Source: Coriobacteriaceae bacterium (GTDB lineage Bacteria; Actinomycetota; Coriobacteriia; Coriobacteriales; Coriobacteriaceae). Taken from it: DNA of 64,000 bases. The translations under genes were made by a program, and so were the position numbers. The notes under the pieces were generated by a model. The model did no database searches, had not been told where the DNA came from, and saw only the letters and a program-made list of their open reading frames with translations. Each line of letters starts with the position of its first letter. Position 1 is the first letter of the stretch. The stretch is from contig DAJPGB010000001.1 in the NCBI GenBank assembly GCA_025992855.1, forward strand, positions 744,001 through 808,000, in the 5' to 3' direction. Shown here piece by piece: positions 51,788 through 62,500 of this stretch.

Positions 51788-52519
51788 ATGCTTACCAAAC
51801 TCCTCTGCGAATTCGGCGCAACGGCCCTCATGATTATCTTTGGCGTGGGCGTGCACTGCGATACCGTGCTCAAGGGCACCAAGTATCAGGGCTCCGGCCA
51901 TATGTTTGCCATCACCACTTGGTCTTTTGGCATCTCGGTCTGCCTGTTTGTCTTTGGCGGCGCCGTGTGCATGAACCCGGCTATGGTGCTTGCCCAGTGC
52001 ATCGTAGGCCTGGTGCCGTGGAGCAGCTGCATCCCCTTCATGATTGCCGATATGCTCGGCGGTTTTGTGGGCGCCGTAATCGCTTGGCTTATGTATGCCG
52101 ATGAGTTCAAGGCTTCCGAGGGCGTCGTCGACCCCATTGCCCAGCGCAACATCTTCTCGACCAACCCCACCACCGAGGGCACGAACTATGCCCGCAACTT
52201 CTTCTGCGAGGCTATCTGCACCTTTGTGTTTATTAGCGCTATCCTTGCTGCCGCTAGCCGCGCTGGCGAGAACGTTCTGATGCTCGCTATCTGCGTCGGT
52301 CTGATCGTTTGGGCTGTTGGCATGGGCATGGGCGGCATCACCGGCTTCGCCATGAACCAGGCTCGTGACCTTGGTCCTCGCATGGCCTATCAGGTGCTGC
52401 CGATCAAGAACAAGGCTGACAACAACTGGAAGTACGGCCTGCTCGTTCCTGGCATCGCTCCGTTTATCGGTGCCGCTCTGGCCGCGCTGTTTGTGCACGG
52501 TTTCTTGGGCATGTTCTAG
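51788..52519 (+). CDS. MIP-family channel (LarD/GlpF-like), second NPA changed to NQA
   Basis: The 243-residue protein has about six membrane segments. The first half-helix motif is VCMNPAMVLAQ (NPA), and the second is GFAMNQARDLGPRM, where the usual NPA reads NQA while the selectivity-filter Arg is kept. LarD-type channels move lactic acid in lar operons. Position right behind larA supports that role. No other transport gene is adjacent. Confidence 0.85.
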   Translation: MLTKLLCEFGATALMIIFGVGVHCDTVLKGTKYQGSGHMFAITTWSFGISVCLFVFGGAVCMNPAMVLAQCIVGLVPWSSCIPFMIADMLGGFVGAVIAWLMYADEFKASEGVVDPIAQRNIFSTNPTTEGTNYARNFFCEAICTFVFISAILAAASRAGENVLMLAICVGLIVWAVGMGMGGITGFAMNQARDLGPRMAYQVLPIKNKADNNWKYGLLVPGIAPFIGAALAALFVHGFLGMF

Positions 52520-52543
52520 TCCAAAACAATTGATATAACGCCC

Positions 52544-52670
52544 GGGTCCGGCATAGGTTAACTTTCCGCCGCGTCCTCGGACATGCAAGAAGCTCCCGCT
52601 GCGCACTTCGTGCGGCGGGAGCTTCTTGCGTCCTGCGGAGTGCGGCGGAAAGTTAACCTATGCCGGACCC
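52544..52670. repeat. Nested palindrome B (downstream of the lar channel gene)
   Basis: Perfect 29-bp arms (52544-52572 and 52642-52670; GGGTCCGGCATAGGTTAACT...) enclose a 69-nt core nearly identical to that of palindrome A, with inner stem GCAAGAAGCTCCCGC/GCGGGAGCTTCTTGC. It separates convergent genes (channel and tetR). Confidence 0.92.
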
Positions 52671-52825
52671 TGCGGGAATCCAGTTGCGTTCGAACAAGCA
52701 ACCAACATATATATCTGAATTTGGATGTGGTGGGCACTTTGTTGTTAGGCGCTTTGAGGTGCGAGTGACACTTTGGGATGCGTGGCGGCCTGGGTTGGGG
52801 CGATGCTTTGGGATGAGTTTCTTAC
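52671..52825. other. Space between palindrome B and tetR
   Basis: With palindrome B this makes a 306-base gap without a gene. The 155 bases here are GT-rich, with no supported gene, hairpin or repeat that I can see. Confidence 0.5.
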
Positions 52826-53365
52826 TTAGTTGAAAAGGGGTTTTATGGCTGATAGGTAGTCTTTGGCTACGTCGGCCTTATCTGCTTGGAAGTTGTGCCA
52901 GGCCCACCATTGGACCATTCCTACGAAGCTTGAGGCTATGTGGTGTAGTAGGAAGCTTCGGTCCATGGTGGCGGCGGGGCCGTTTGGGTCGGTAGGGACG
53001 GTTTCGGCTGCTCGTGACATGATGGTCTTGCGGAGGCAGTCGGCGAAGACGCGTGAGCCGGCGCCGGCTACGAGGGCGCGTACACCCTGACGGCGTTCCC
53101 AGAGGTTGTTGAGGATGTGCTCGATCTGTACGAGCGGGTCGTCGAACGGCGTGCCATTGTCGTCGAGGGCGTGGGCGCAGATATCGCTTACAAGCTCGGA
53201 GAGTAGGTCGTCTTTGCTCTTAAAGAGGCCGTAGAACGTCGCGCGGCCCACGTTGGCGCGCACGATGATGTCGCCGACGGTGATCTTGCCGTAGTCTTCC
53301 TCGCGAAGGAGCTCGGAAAACGCCGTGACGATAGCGGCGCGGCTTTTGGTTTTGCGAGCATCCAT
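52826..53365 (-). CDS. TetR-family regulator next to larC
   Basis: The 179-residue protein has a TetR-type N-terminal helix-turn-helix (IVTAFSELLREEDYGKITVG, then DIIVRANVGRATFYGLFKSK) and a C-terminal ligand-type domain with a tryptophan-rich segment (VQWWAWHNFQADKADV). The ATG lies two bases after the larC stop, so it is the last gene of larB-larC-tetR. It may control the lar genes; an inverted repeat upstream of larB (55144-55175) is a candidate operator. Longer readings overlap larC and are rejected. Confidence 0.85.
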   Translation of the reverse strand: MDARKTKSRAAIVTAFSELLREEDYGKITVGDIIVRANVGRATFYGLFKSKDDLLSELVSDICAHALDDNGTPFDDPLVQIEHILNNLWERRQGVRALVAGAGSRVFADCLRKTIMSRAAETVPTDPNGPAATMDRSFLLHHIASSFVGMVQWWAWHNFQADKADVAKDYLSAIKPLFN

Positions 53366-53367
53366 TC

Positions 53368-54306
53368 TTATGCGTCCACGTGGACGAGCAGGCAGCGGAG
53401 CGTGCCCGAGCAGCCCTCGTAGGGACGCTTGCCCGCGCCGTAGCCTACGGCTTCGATGCGATAACGGGCCGGCAGGTGCTCGGACGTGAGCAGTGCGGCG
53501 ACGATGGCGGCGCCCGTGGGCGTCACGAGCTCGCCGGCGACCGGTGCGGGCGTGAGGGCGATATTGCCTGCCTGGCACAGGTTGACGACGGCGGGCACCG
53601 GGATGGGCATAAGGCCGTGGGCGCAGCGGATGGTGCCGTGGCCCTCGGAGAGCGACTCGACCACAATATCCTCGATGCCCAGGTCGTCGAGGCAGATGGC
53701 GACTGAGCAGACGTCGACGATGGAATCGACGGCGCCTACCTCGTGGAACATGACGGTCTCGGGCGTTTTGCCGTGGGCCTTGGCCTCGGCGGCGGCGAGC
53801 GCGGTAAAGATGGCGAGCGCGCGACGCTTGGCGCCATCGCTCAGCTGCGAGTCGTCGATAATCTCGGTGACGTCGGCTAGGGAGCGGTGGTGATGGGCGT
53901 GGTGGTGACCGTTGTGGTCGTGGGCGTGCTCATGCGTGTGCTCGTGGCAGTGGACATGCTCGTCCTCGTGATGATGCTCGTGCTCGTCGTGTTCGTCGTG
54001 GTCGTGATGGTGGTGATGAGCGTGCTCGTGCGTGTGCTCGGCAGTAGCTTCATTGCCATAGAGCCAGGCCATGTCGTGGTCGTGATTCTCAAGTTCGCTG
54101 GCGAGCTGAACATCGAAGTCACAAGCATCGATGCCGTGCTTGCTCACGCGCGTCACGGCAATCTCAAAGCCGTCGACCGGGAGCGTGGCGAGCTGCTCGC
54201 GCAGGTGCTCCTCGCTGGCGCCCAGATCGAGTAGCGCCGCGACGGTCATGTCGCCGCTGATGCCCGAGGTGCCGTCGATGATAAGCGTGTGCTGATGGTT
54301 GGACAT
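53368..54306 (-). CDS. larC: LarC1-type nickel-pincer cofactor protein without the LarC2 domain
   Basis: The 312-residue protein starts LIIDGTSGISGDMTVAALLD, contains a very His/Asp/Glu-rich segment (about residues 90-140; HHHHHDHDEHDEHEHHHEDE) that suits nickel binding, then FHEVGAVDSIVDVCSVAICL and the end-motif VGYGAGKRPYEGCSGTLRCL. LarC inserts nickel into the pincer nucleotide in a CTP-dependent step. Full LarC is about 400 residues with a C-terminal LarC2 part; here the frame stops at the LarC1 end and tetR follows at once. In L. plantarum LarC2 is reached by ribosomal frameshift. Confidence 0.85.
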   Translation of the reverse strand: MSNHQHTLIIDGTSGISGDMTVAALLDLGASEEHLREQLATLPVDGFEIAVTRVSKHGIDACDFDVQLASELENHDHDMAWLYGNEATAEHTHEHAHHHHHDHDEHDEHEHHHEDEHVHCHEHTHEHAHDHNGHHHAHHHRSLADVTEIIDDSQLSDGAKRRALAIFTALAAAEAKAHGKTPETVMFHEVGAVDSIVDVCSVAICLDDLGIEDIVVESLSEGHGTIRCAHGLMPIPVPAVVNLCQAGNIALTPAPVAGELVTPTGAAIVAALLTSEHLPARYRIEAVGYGAGKRPYEGCSGTLRCLLVHVDA

Positions 54307-54316
54307 GGAATGCTCC

Positions 54317-55099
54317 TTAGCGGGCGCAGGGTGTACCGGCGCTCAGATGATTGATAAGACTTGCCTGGTAGGCGGCGCCAAATCCGTTGTCGATATTGAC
54401 GACCGAAACGCCGCTGGCGCAGGAGTTGAGCATGGCGAGCAGCGCGGCCACGCCGCCAAAGCTCGCGCCATAGCCCACACTCGTGGGGACGGCGATGACC
54501 GGGCAGCTCACCAGGCCGCCGATGACGCTTGCCAGGGCGCCCTCCATGCCGGCGATGGCGATGACCACCTGGGCTTGGGCAAGTTCCTCGGCATGTGCGA
54601 GCAGGCGGTGCAGACCGGCGACGCCCACGTCGTAGAGACGATCGACTTCGTTGCCGTAGAACTCGGCCGTCAGTGCGGCCTCTTCGGCGACGGGCAGGTC
54701 GCTCGTGCCGGCGCAGGCCACGACGATGCGTCCGTTGCCGGTGGGGGAGGGCATGCCGCCCACGAGGGCGAGCTGGGCGTCCGGGACATAACCCAGGTCG
54801 ATATTGTCATCAAGAAGCTCAGCGGTGCGCGCTGCCTTGTCGGCATCGAGACGCGTGACCAGGACGTGCTCCTGGCCTGCGTCGCGCAGCGCCACGATAA
54901 TGGCGGCAATCTGCTCGGCGGTTTTACCGGCGCCGTAGACAACCTCGCCGGCTCCCTGGCGCACCCCGCGCGAAAGATCGAGCTGTGCAAAGCCCAGATC
55001 GGCGGTCGGTGCCGTCTGGATGCGCGTGAGGGCATCGGCCGGTGCAACGCTTCCGTCTGCCACGTCACTTAGCAATTGCTCAAGATCACGTTTGTCCAT
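54317..55099 (-). CDS. larB: LarB-like NaAD carboxylase/hydrolase
   Basis: The 260-residue protein has a AIR-carboxylase-like C-terminal domain (GRIVVACAGTSDLPVAEEAA, IAIAGMEGALASVIGGLVSC, PVIAVPTSVGYGASFGGVAA). LarB carboxylates and hydrolyses nicotinic acid adenine dinucleotide, the first step of the nickel-pincer cofactor. It leads the minus-strand operon larB-larC-tetR; larC follows at 10 bases. LarE, which adds the sulfurs, is absent from the window. Confidence 0.9.
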   Translation of the reverse strand: MDKRDLEQLLSDVADGSVAPADALTRIQTAPTADLGFAQLDLSRGVRQGAGEVVYGAGKTAEQIAAIIVALRDAGQEHVLVTRLDADKAARTAELLDDNIDLGYVPDAQLALVGGMPSPTGNGRIVVACAGTSDLPVAEEAALTAEFYGNEVDRLYDVGVAGLHRLLAHAEELAQAQVVIAIAGMEGALASVIGGLVSCPVIAVPTSVGYGASFGGVAALLAMLNSCASGVSVVNIDNGFGAAYQASLINHLSAGTPCAR

Positions 55100-55143
55100 A
55101 TAAGTTCCCTTCGACGCTTAAAAGTTTAGCATGCGAAGGGTTG

Positions 55144-55175
55144 TTTCCGAACATTATGGCAAAATTGTTCGGAAA
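55144..55175 (-). promoter_or_regulatory. Inverted repeat upstream of larB, possible TetR operator
   Basis: TTTCCGAACA (55144-55153) and TGTTCGGAAA (55166-55175) form a perfect 10-bp inverted repeat with 12-base spacing, 45 bases upstream of larB. CATAAT on the minus strand (about 55152-55157) may be the -10 box, so binding would block transcription. No second copy is seen before larA. Confidence 0.55.
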
Positions 55176-55215
55176 TCTAATATGTCAGATTTGATGAAGT
55201 TGTGAGGCAAACTGA

Positions 55216-55851
55216 CTAGTCGCGCAGGATAATGTCCATAGCGAGCATGAGGTTGCGCTCGTCGATGGCAAACGGAGCGGCTTCGCGCGTCTTGGGCTTG
55301 GCGCAAAACGCGATGCCGGTGCCTGCGGCCTGAATCATGGGGATATCGTTGGCTCCGTCGCCAATCGCCACGGTGTGGGCCATATCGACACCGCACTCAA
55401 CTGCCCAATCCAGCAGTTGGATGAGCTTGGACTCCTTGGTCACGATGTCGGCCGCCAGCTTGCCGGTGAGTTTACCGTCCACGACCTCCAGGCGGTTGGC
55501 AAGGCAAAAATCGATGCCTGCGGTAGCCACGATCTTGTCGGCGACCTCGTGGAAACCACCGCTCACCACGCCGACCTTCCAGCCCTTGCTATGCGCCGAG
55601 CGCACAAGCTCCAACGCACCGGGGGTAAACGTTACGCGCTCAAAGGTGCGCTCGAACACGCTCTCGTCCAAACCCGCAAGCAGCCCCACGCGCTCCTCAA
55701 GTGCCTGCTTAAAATCCAGCTCGCCGCGCATGGCACGCTCGGTGATCCGCGCCACCTCCTCGCCCACGCCGGCCTCCTCGCCCAGCAGGTCGATGACCTC
55801 CTGGTTGATGAGGGTGGAGTCGATATCCATAACGATGAGGCGTGCAGTCAT
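55216..55851 (-). CDS. serB: Phosphoserine phosphatase
   Basis: The 211-residue HAD enzyme has motif I IVMDIDSTLINQEVI, motif II VGVVSGGFHEVADKI, and motif III-IV (KESKLIQLLDWA, then VAIGDGANDIPMIQAAGTGI). It removes the phosphate from phosphoserine in serine synthesis. There is no N-terminal ACT domain, so it is the short form. ATG 55851 starts the conserved MTARLIVMD; the extra 15 upstream residues are unlikely. It is upstream of larB on the same strand. Confidence 0.92.
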   Translation of the reverse strand: MTARLIVMDIDSTLINQEVIDLLGEEAGVGEEVARITERAMRGELDFKQALEERVGLLAGLDESVFERTFERVTFTPGALELVRSAHSKGWKVGVVSGGFHEVADKIVATAGIDFCLANRLEVVDGKLTGKLAADIVTKESKLIQLLDWAVECGVDMAHTVAIGDGANDIPMIQAAGTGIAFCAKPKTREAAPFAIDERNLMLAMDIILRD

Positions 55852-56107
55852 GACGGGCCTTTCCGGGTGCTGTTTTATTGGGGCATATTGTCGCACGTGA
55901 CGCGTACGGGCGGGTGCCGCAGTGCGGCAATTGTTTCGTCTCCGTCAAGTCTTTGGGCAGGAGCTACTTTTCCGCGGCACATCGACACAGGTGCGATAAG
56001 ATAGAACGTCATGTCTGGCTGCGCGGTTTACGCAGGCTGGGCAAATCTGTACGACGCCGCCCGGAACGACACGGGGCGGCACAGATCCATAAAGGAGGAT
56101 CACTGGT

Positions 56108-57895
<1,788 letters not shown>

Positions 57896-57918
57896 GCGAG
57901 CGGCTATATATTGCTTGC

Positions 57919-57953
57919 AACGAGGGAAGGACGCGTGCCTTCCCTCGTTTTTT
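57919..57953 (+). terminator. Terminator after aspS
   Basis: AACGAGGGAAGG pairs with CCTTCCCTCGTT around ACGCGTG and is followed by TTTTTAT. Confidence 0.9.
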
Positions 57954-57994
57954 ATACGCCGAGATCGTGAGGGCATGGGATGACCAGGCGTCGC

Positions 57995-58193
57995 GGAAAG
58001 CGCGTCCCGGAATCTGCGTCCGGAATGGGTCGCGCTTTCCCAAAGGGGTCCTCTGGGAAACTGCGACCCAGACTCCAGCCAAATAACGGGACGCACTTTC
58101 CGGTTGAGCTGTCTAACGGAAACTGTGACCCAGAATGAGCGCTCAAAACGGAACAGGCTTTCCGCAACAACTGTCAGGCGGAAAGTGCGTCCC
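57995..58193. repeat. Array of 46-bp palindromic repeats between aspS and lacI
   Basis: Three complete units (57995-58040, 58056-58101, 58118-58163) and one half unit (58180-58193) occur every 61-62 bp. Each has 14-bp arms (GGAAACTGCGACCC-like, GGGACGCACTTTCC-like), a constant 18-nt loop and 15-16 bp spacers. The solitary copy at 6356 has the same design. The array lies between convergent genes and resembles REP/BIME mosaics. Confidence 0.88.
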
Positions 58194-58199
58194 AGTTTC

Positions 58200-59216
58200 T
58201 TATAGCGAGTCTCTCTGGATCAGCTGCATGTGCATCACGGAGGTGGTGGGCTCGGCACCCTTGATCATGTCGAGCGCAATGTTGGCGGCCATGTGGCCTT
58301 CTTCGCGCAGGGGCTGACGGACGGTCGTGAGCGCGGGGACACAGCGCGCCGCAATCTCGTGATCGTCGAAGCCGACGACAGAAACGTCCGCAGGAACGGA
58401 TAGGCCTGCCTCGTTGAGCGCGGTGATGACGCCAGCCGCGATACGGTCCGATCCGCAGAGCACGCCATCGAAAGCAATCTCGCGCGCGAGGATCTGGTGC
58501 ATGGCCTGATAGCCGTCTCCGTTGTTCCAGCCGGTATAGATAACGTTTGCGTCTGGGAGGTCTTCGCCCAAGACGGCACGGTAGCCGCGCAGGCGGTCGA
58601 CAACAGCGGGGTTGTCTTGCGGTCCCAACACGGCGACGATATCTTTGCGCCCGCGTTCCTTCATGGCGAGTGCCGCAAAGTGTCCGCCCTCTTCGTCGTC
58701 AGAGTAGACTGTCGAGAACACATCGCGATAGGGGTGGCCCTCGAGCTGGCCGCACAACACGGTGGGTACGCCCAGCTCGCGCAGCACCTCGAGCAGCTCG
58801 CTGCCCTTGTAGGGGGAGACGTCGATCACGACGTCGAACGAGCGGCGCTCAAAGTGCTCGCGTGCGCGGTTGCGCTCATGCGTAGAAGACGCCTGCAAGA
58901 TAACGGGCAGATAGGACGACTCCGACAGTTCCTCGGTAATGCCGCTCAAAAACTCGCTATAGGTGGGGTCGCTGAAGAGTTCACTTAGGGGCTCGGTCAC
59001 GAGCACGGCGATGATTTCCGTGCGCCCGACAGCGAGCGCTCGGCCACGAGCGTTGGGGACAAAATTGACTTCCTTGGCCGCCGCGCGGACGCGCTTTTTG
59101 GTTTCCTCGCTAATGCGGGGCGAATCGTTGAGAGCGCGCGATGCCGTGGAGCGCGACACGCCGGCAGCTGCGGCAACCTCGGCAAGCGTAGGTGCGGTGC
59201 GAACTGGTTGGGTCAT
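58200..59216 (-). CDS. LacI-family transcriptional regulator
   Basis: The 338-residue repressor has the LacI DNA-binding region TLAEVAAAAGVSRSTASRAL followed by the hinge (NFVPNARGRALAVGRTEIIA) and a periplasmic-binding-like effector domain with VVGFDDHEIAARCVPALTTV. It is divergent from the beta-galactosidase operon. The three CAACCGGTTG operators near 59461, 59506 and 59548 are its likely targets. The effector is probably a galactoside. Confidence 0.9.
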   Translation of the reverse strand: MTQPVRTAPTLAEVAAAAGVSRSTASRALNDSPRISEETKKRVRAAAKEVNFVPNARGRALAVGRTEIIAVLVTEPLSELFSDPTYSEFLSGITEELSESSYLPVILQASSTHERNRAREHFERRSFDVVIDVSPYKGSELLEVLRELGVPTVLCGQLEGHPYRDVFSTVYSDDEEGGHFAALAMKERGRKDIVAVLGPQDNPAVVDRLRGYRAVLGEDLPDANVIYTGWNNGDGYQAMHQILAREIAFDGVLCGSDRIAAGVITALNEAGLSVPADVSVVGFDDHEIAARCVPALTTVRQPLREEGHMAANIALDMIKGAEPTTSVMHMQLIQRDSL

Positions 59217-59592
59217 GGCGTCTCCTGGAGAATGCGGTCGATGTTGTCGCTGATACGGGTTGGTGCGGATACAGCTTACTATAGTGCGCCTGAACAGCGT
59301 TCATGGTATCCGGTGACCGGTGTCGTTTTGCAACCAAGCCACAATCGAATACGTCTCGTGTGGGTGAGATATCAGCGGGCGTGGTGGTTGCCTACGAGCT
59401 TAAGAACGATGTCTTGCGCTGAGTGTCGATACTCAGGGTGACATAAGTGTCCCGGTTGTACAACCGGTTGCACCGTTAACCCGACCAAATCGACCGTTCA
59501 GCGGACAACCGGTTGCACAGTTTTTTGCATCGACCGTAAGATAAGGACAACCGGTTGCACAAGAATCACTACGATGACGAAGGAGCATCACC
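59217..59592 (+). promoter_or_regulatory. Divergent lacI / beta-galactosidase control region
   Basis: No gene is supported in these 376 bases. Downstream parts contain three palindromic operators with core CAACCGGTTG (59461-59470, 59506-59515, 59548-59557), each followed by CAC, spaced 45 and 42 bp. TTGCAC (59513-59518) and TAAGAT (59537-59542) form a candidate promoter with 18-bp spacing; operator 2 overlaps the -35 box and operator 3 the start region. Confidence 0.8.
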
Positions 59593-62500
59593 ATGGACGC
59601 CATTAACGATTGGGAAAACCAAGCGCTCACCCACAGGAACCGCCTGGCACCCCATGCGTACTTCATGGGTTACGAGACCGCCGATCTCGCCGCTACGTAC
59701 AGCCGCGAGCTGTCGCGCGGGTTTGTCCAGCTGTCCGGCTCGTGGCAGTTCCGCCTCTTTGAGGGGCCTGCTGCCGTCTCTAACGAGGAGCTTTCCACGT
59801 ACGAGCCCGAGTGGGATCACGTGGAGGTTCCGCACCTGTGGCAGGTGGATGGTTATGGCAACCTTGCCTACACCGACGAGGGTTTCCCGTTCCCGGTGGA
59901 TCAGCCGTTCGTTCCCTCTGACGATCCCACGGGCGTGTACCAGCGCATCGTCAATCTTCCCGCCGTGCCTGCCGGCGCTCGCGAGATCATTCGCTTTGAC
60001 GGCATCGAGAGCTATGGCGAGCTGTACGTCAACGGCAAGTTTATCGGCATGACCAAGGGCTCGCGCCTGTCTGCCGAGTTCGACGTGACCGACGCGCTTG
60101 TCGAGGGCGACAACCTGTTTGCGGTCAAGGTTCTGCAGTACAGCGATGGTAGCTATATCGAGGACCAAGACATGTGGTGGGCATCGGGCATCTTCCGCGA
60201 TGTGTACCTTATGCAGCGTCCCGCCGCACACCTGGTCGACTTTAGGTTCCGCACGCACCGCGAGGGCGATGCCGCTCTGATTACGCTCGATACGGTGGCC
60301 GAGGGCGCTTCCCGCGTCGTGTTTACGCTCAGCGATGGCGAGAACGTGGTGGCTACGGGCGAGTGCGTCGACGGCCATGCCGAGTGCAGCGTGACCGATG
60401 CCCACTTCTGGAATCCCGAGGACCCCTTCCTCTATGACCTTACGTTTGAGGTCTACGACGGTGACCAGGTCAGCGAGTACGTCCCGCATCGCCAGGGTCT
60501 TGCCGAGGTGACGGTCGAGGGCAATCATATCTACCTCAACGGCACTTACTTTAAGATGCATGGCGTCAACCGCCACGATCACGACGATCACAAGGGCCGC
60601 GCCGTGGGCCTCGATCGCATGCGCCGCGACCTGGAGCTCATGAAGCAGCACAACATCAACGCGGTGCGCACGTCCCATTACGCCAACGACCCGCGCTTTT
60701 ACGAGCTGTGCGACGAGTATGGCATCATGCTGGTCGCCGAGACCGATATGGAGAGCCACGGCTTCGAGAATATCGGCAATATCGCCCTGGTCACCGACGA
60801 CCCGGCATGGGAGCCGGCCTACGTCGACCGCATCGAGCGCCTGGTGATGCAGGAGCGCAACCACGCCTGCATCATTATGTGGTCGATGGGCAACGAGAGC
60901 GGCTATGGCTGCAACATCCGCGCGATGTACGCCAAGGCTCACGAGCTCGATGGTCGCCCGGTCCATTACGAGGAGGACCGCAACGCCGATACCGTCGACG
61001 TCATTTCCACCATGTACTCCCGTGTGTCGCAGATGAACGACTTTGGTGAGCATCCGTTCCCCAAGCCGCGCATCAACTGCGAGTACGGTCACTCCATGGG
61101 CAATGGCCCCGGAGGCCTGTCCGAGTACCAGGAGGTCTTCGATCGCTGGGATTGCATCCAAGGCCAGTTTATCTGGGAATGGTGCGACCACGGTTTGGCT
61201 GCTGTGACCGAGGACGGCGTTGCCTACGATATGTATGGTGGCGACAACGGCGATTACCCCAACAACAGCAACTTCTGCATCGATGGCATGGTGTTCCCCT
61301 GGCAGCAGCCGAGTCCGGGCCTCACTGAGTATGGCCAGGTCATCTGCCCGGTTCGCATGGCTTATGACGCCGAGGCAGGCGAGCTGACCGTCACCAACAA
61401 GCGTTGGTTTACCACCCTCGAGGATGTCTGCCTGTCGGCCGAGACCCTGGTGGACGGCGACGTTGTGTGCCGCAAGACGCTCATGCCCGGTGCGGTTGCC
61501 CCCGGCGAGTCCGTCCAGCTGCCGCTGGTGATTCGCGAGGCCGCGGTAGGCGAGACCCTGCTGACCGTGCACGCCTACACCATGGCCGCTCACGTCTGGT
61601 GCGAGCCGATGTTCCAACTGGGTGCAAGCCAGTTTGCCGTCGCCAACCATCCGGCGCCAGCCATCGCGGCTCCCACTCGTCCTGAGCTTACGGTCGAGGA
61701 GACCGAGCAGGAAATCCGCATTCACTCCCTCAACGGTGAGCTGACCTTCAGCAAGGTCAACGGTACCGTGAGCGAGTGGAAGGCATCCGGCCGCGACGTC
61801 ATGGCCTCTGGTCCCCAGGTTGGTTTTTGGCATCCGCTCGTCGATAACCATGCGCAGGAGTATGACTCACTGTGGAAGGACAACTTCATCGATGTGATGC
61901 AGACGTCTACCCGCAAGGTTTCTTGGAAGCAGGATGGCAATGCGGTCGTCGTGACCGTGAGCCAGCGTATCGCTCCTCCCGTCCGCGCGTTCGGCATGCG
62001 CGTCGAGCTCGTCTACACCGTGCTTCCGAGCGGTCGTGTCGACCTCAAGGTTTCCGGCGAGCCCTATGGCGATTACTCGGATATCATCCCGCGCATCGGC
62101 ATCTCCTTCGAAGTCCCCGGTTGCGATCGTGCCGTCGAGTGGTATGGCCACGGCCCGGGCGAGAACTATCCGGACTCGCTGCGCGCCAACCCGGTCGGTC
62201 ATTACCGCACCACAGTCGACGACATGTTTACGCCCTACGTTATGCCTCAGGACTGTGCCAACCGCGAGGGTACCCGCTGGGTTGCCCTGCGCTCTAGCCA
62301 CGGTGACGGTCTGGTCGTGACACGTCCGAGCGACGCCGCTTCCAACCCGTTCTCGTTCTCGGCATGGCCCTATAGCTGCGAGGCCATCGATAACGCCAAG
62401 CACGTCTACGACCTTGTTCCGGGCGACACGGTCACGGTCAACATCAACGACCAGTTGCTCGGCCTTGGCTCGAACTCTTGGGGTTCCGAGGTGCTCGATT

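Noticed and set aside
50005..52670. Integron attC sites
   Set aside because: The arms lack the GTTRRRY/RYYYAAC core boxes, the outer arms are fully paired, and there is no integrase.
53368..53578. LarC1-TetR fusion by ribosomal frameshift
   Set aside because: The TetR frame is open inside larC, but the overlapping part reads as an Arg-rich shadow, and TetR has its own ATG. Unlike in L. plantarum, the second frame is not LarC2.
56000..56107. T-box leader before aspS
   Set aside because: There is a GC-rich hairpin but no recognisable T-box sequence or specifier loop.
57995..58193. CRISPR-like regular repeats
   Set aside because: The repeats are themselves palindromes with drifting sequence, spacers are 15-16 bp, and no cas gene is present.
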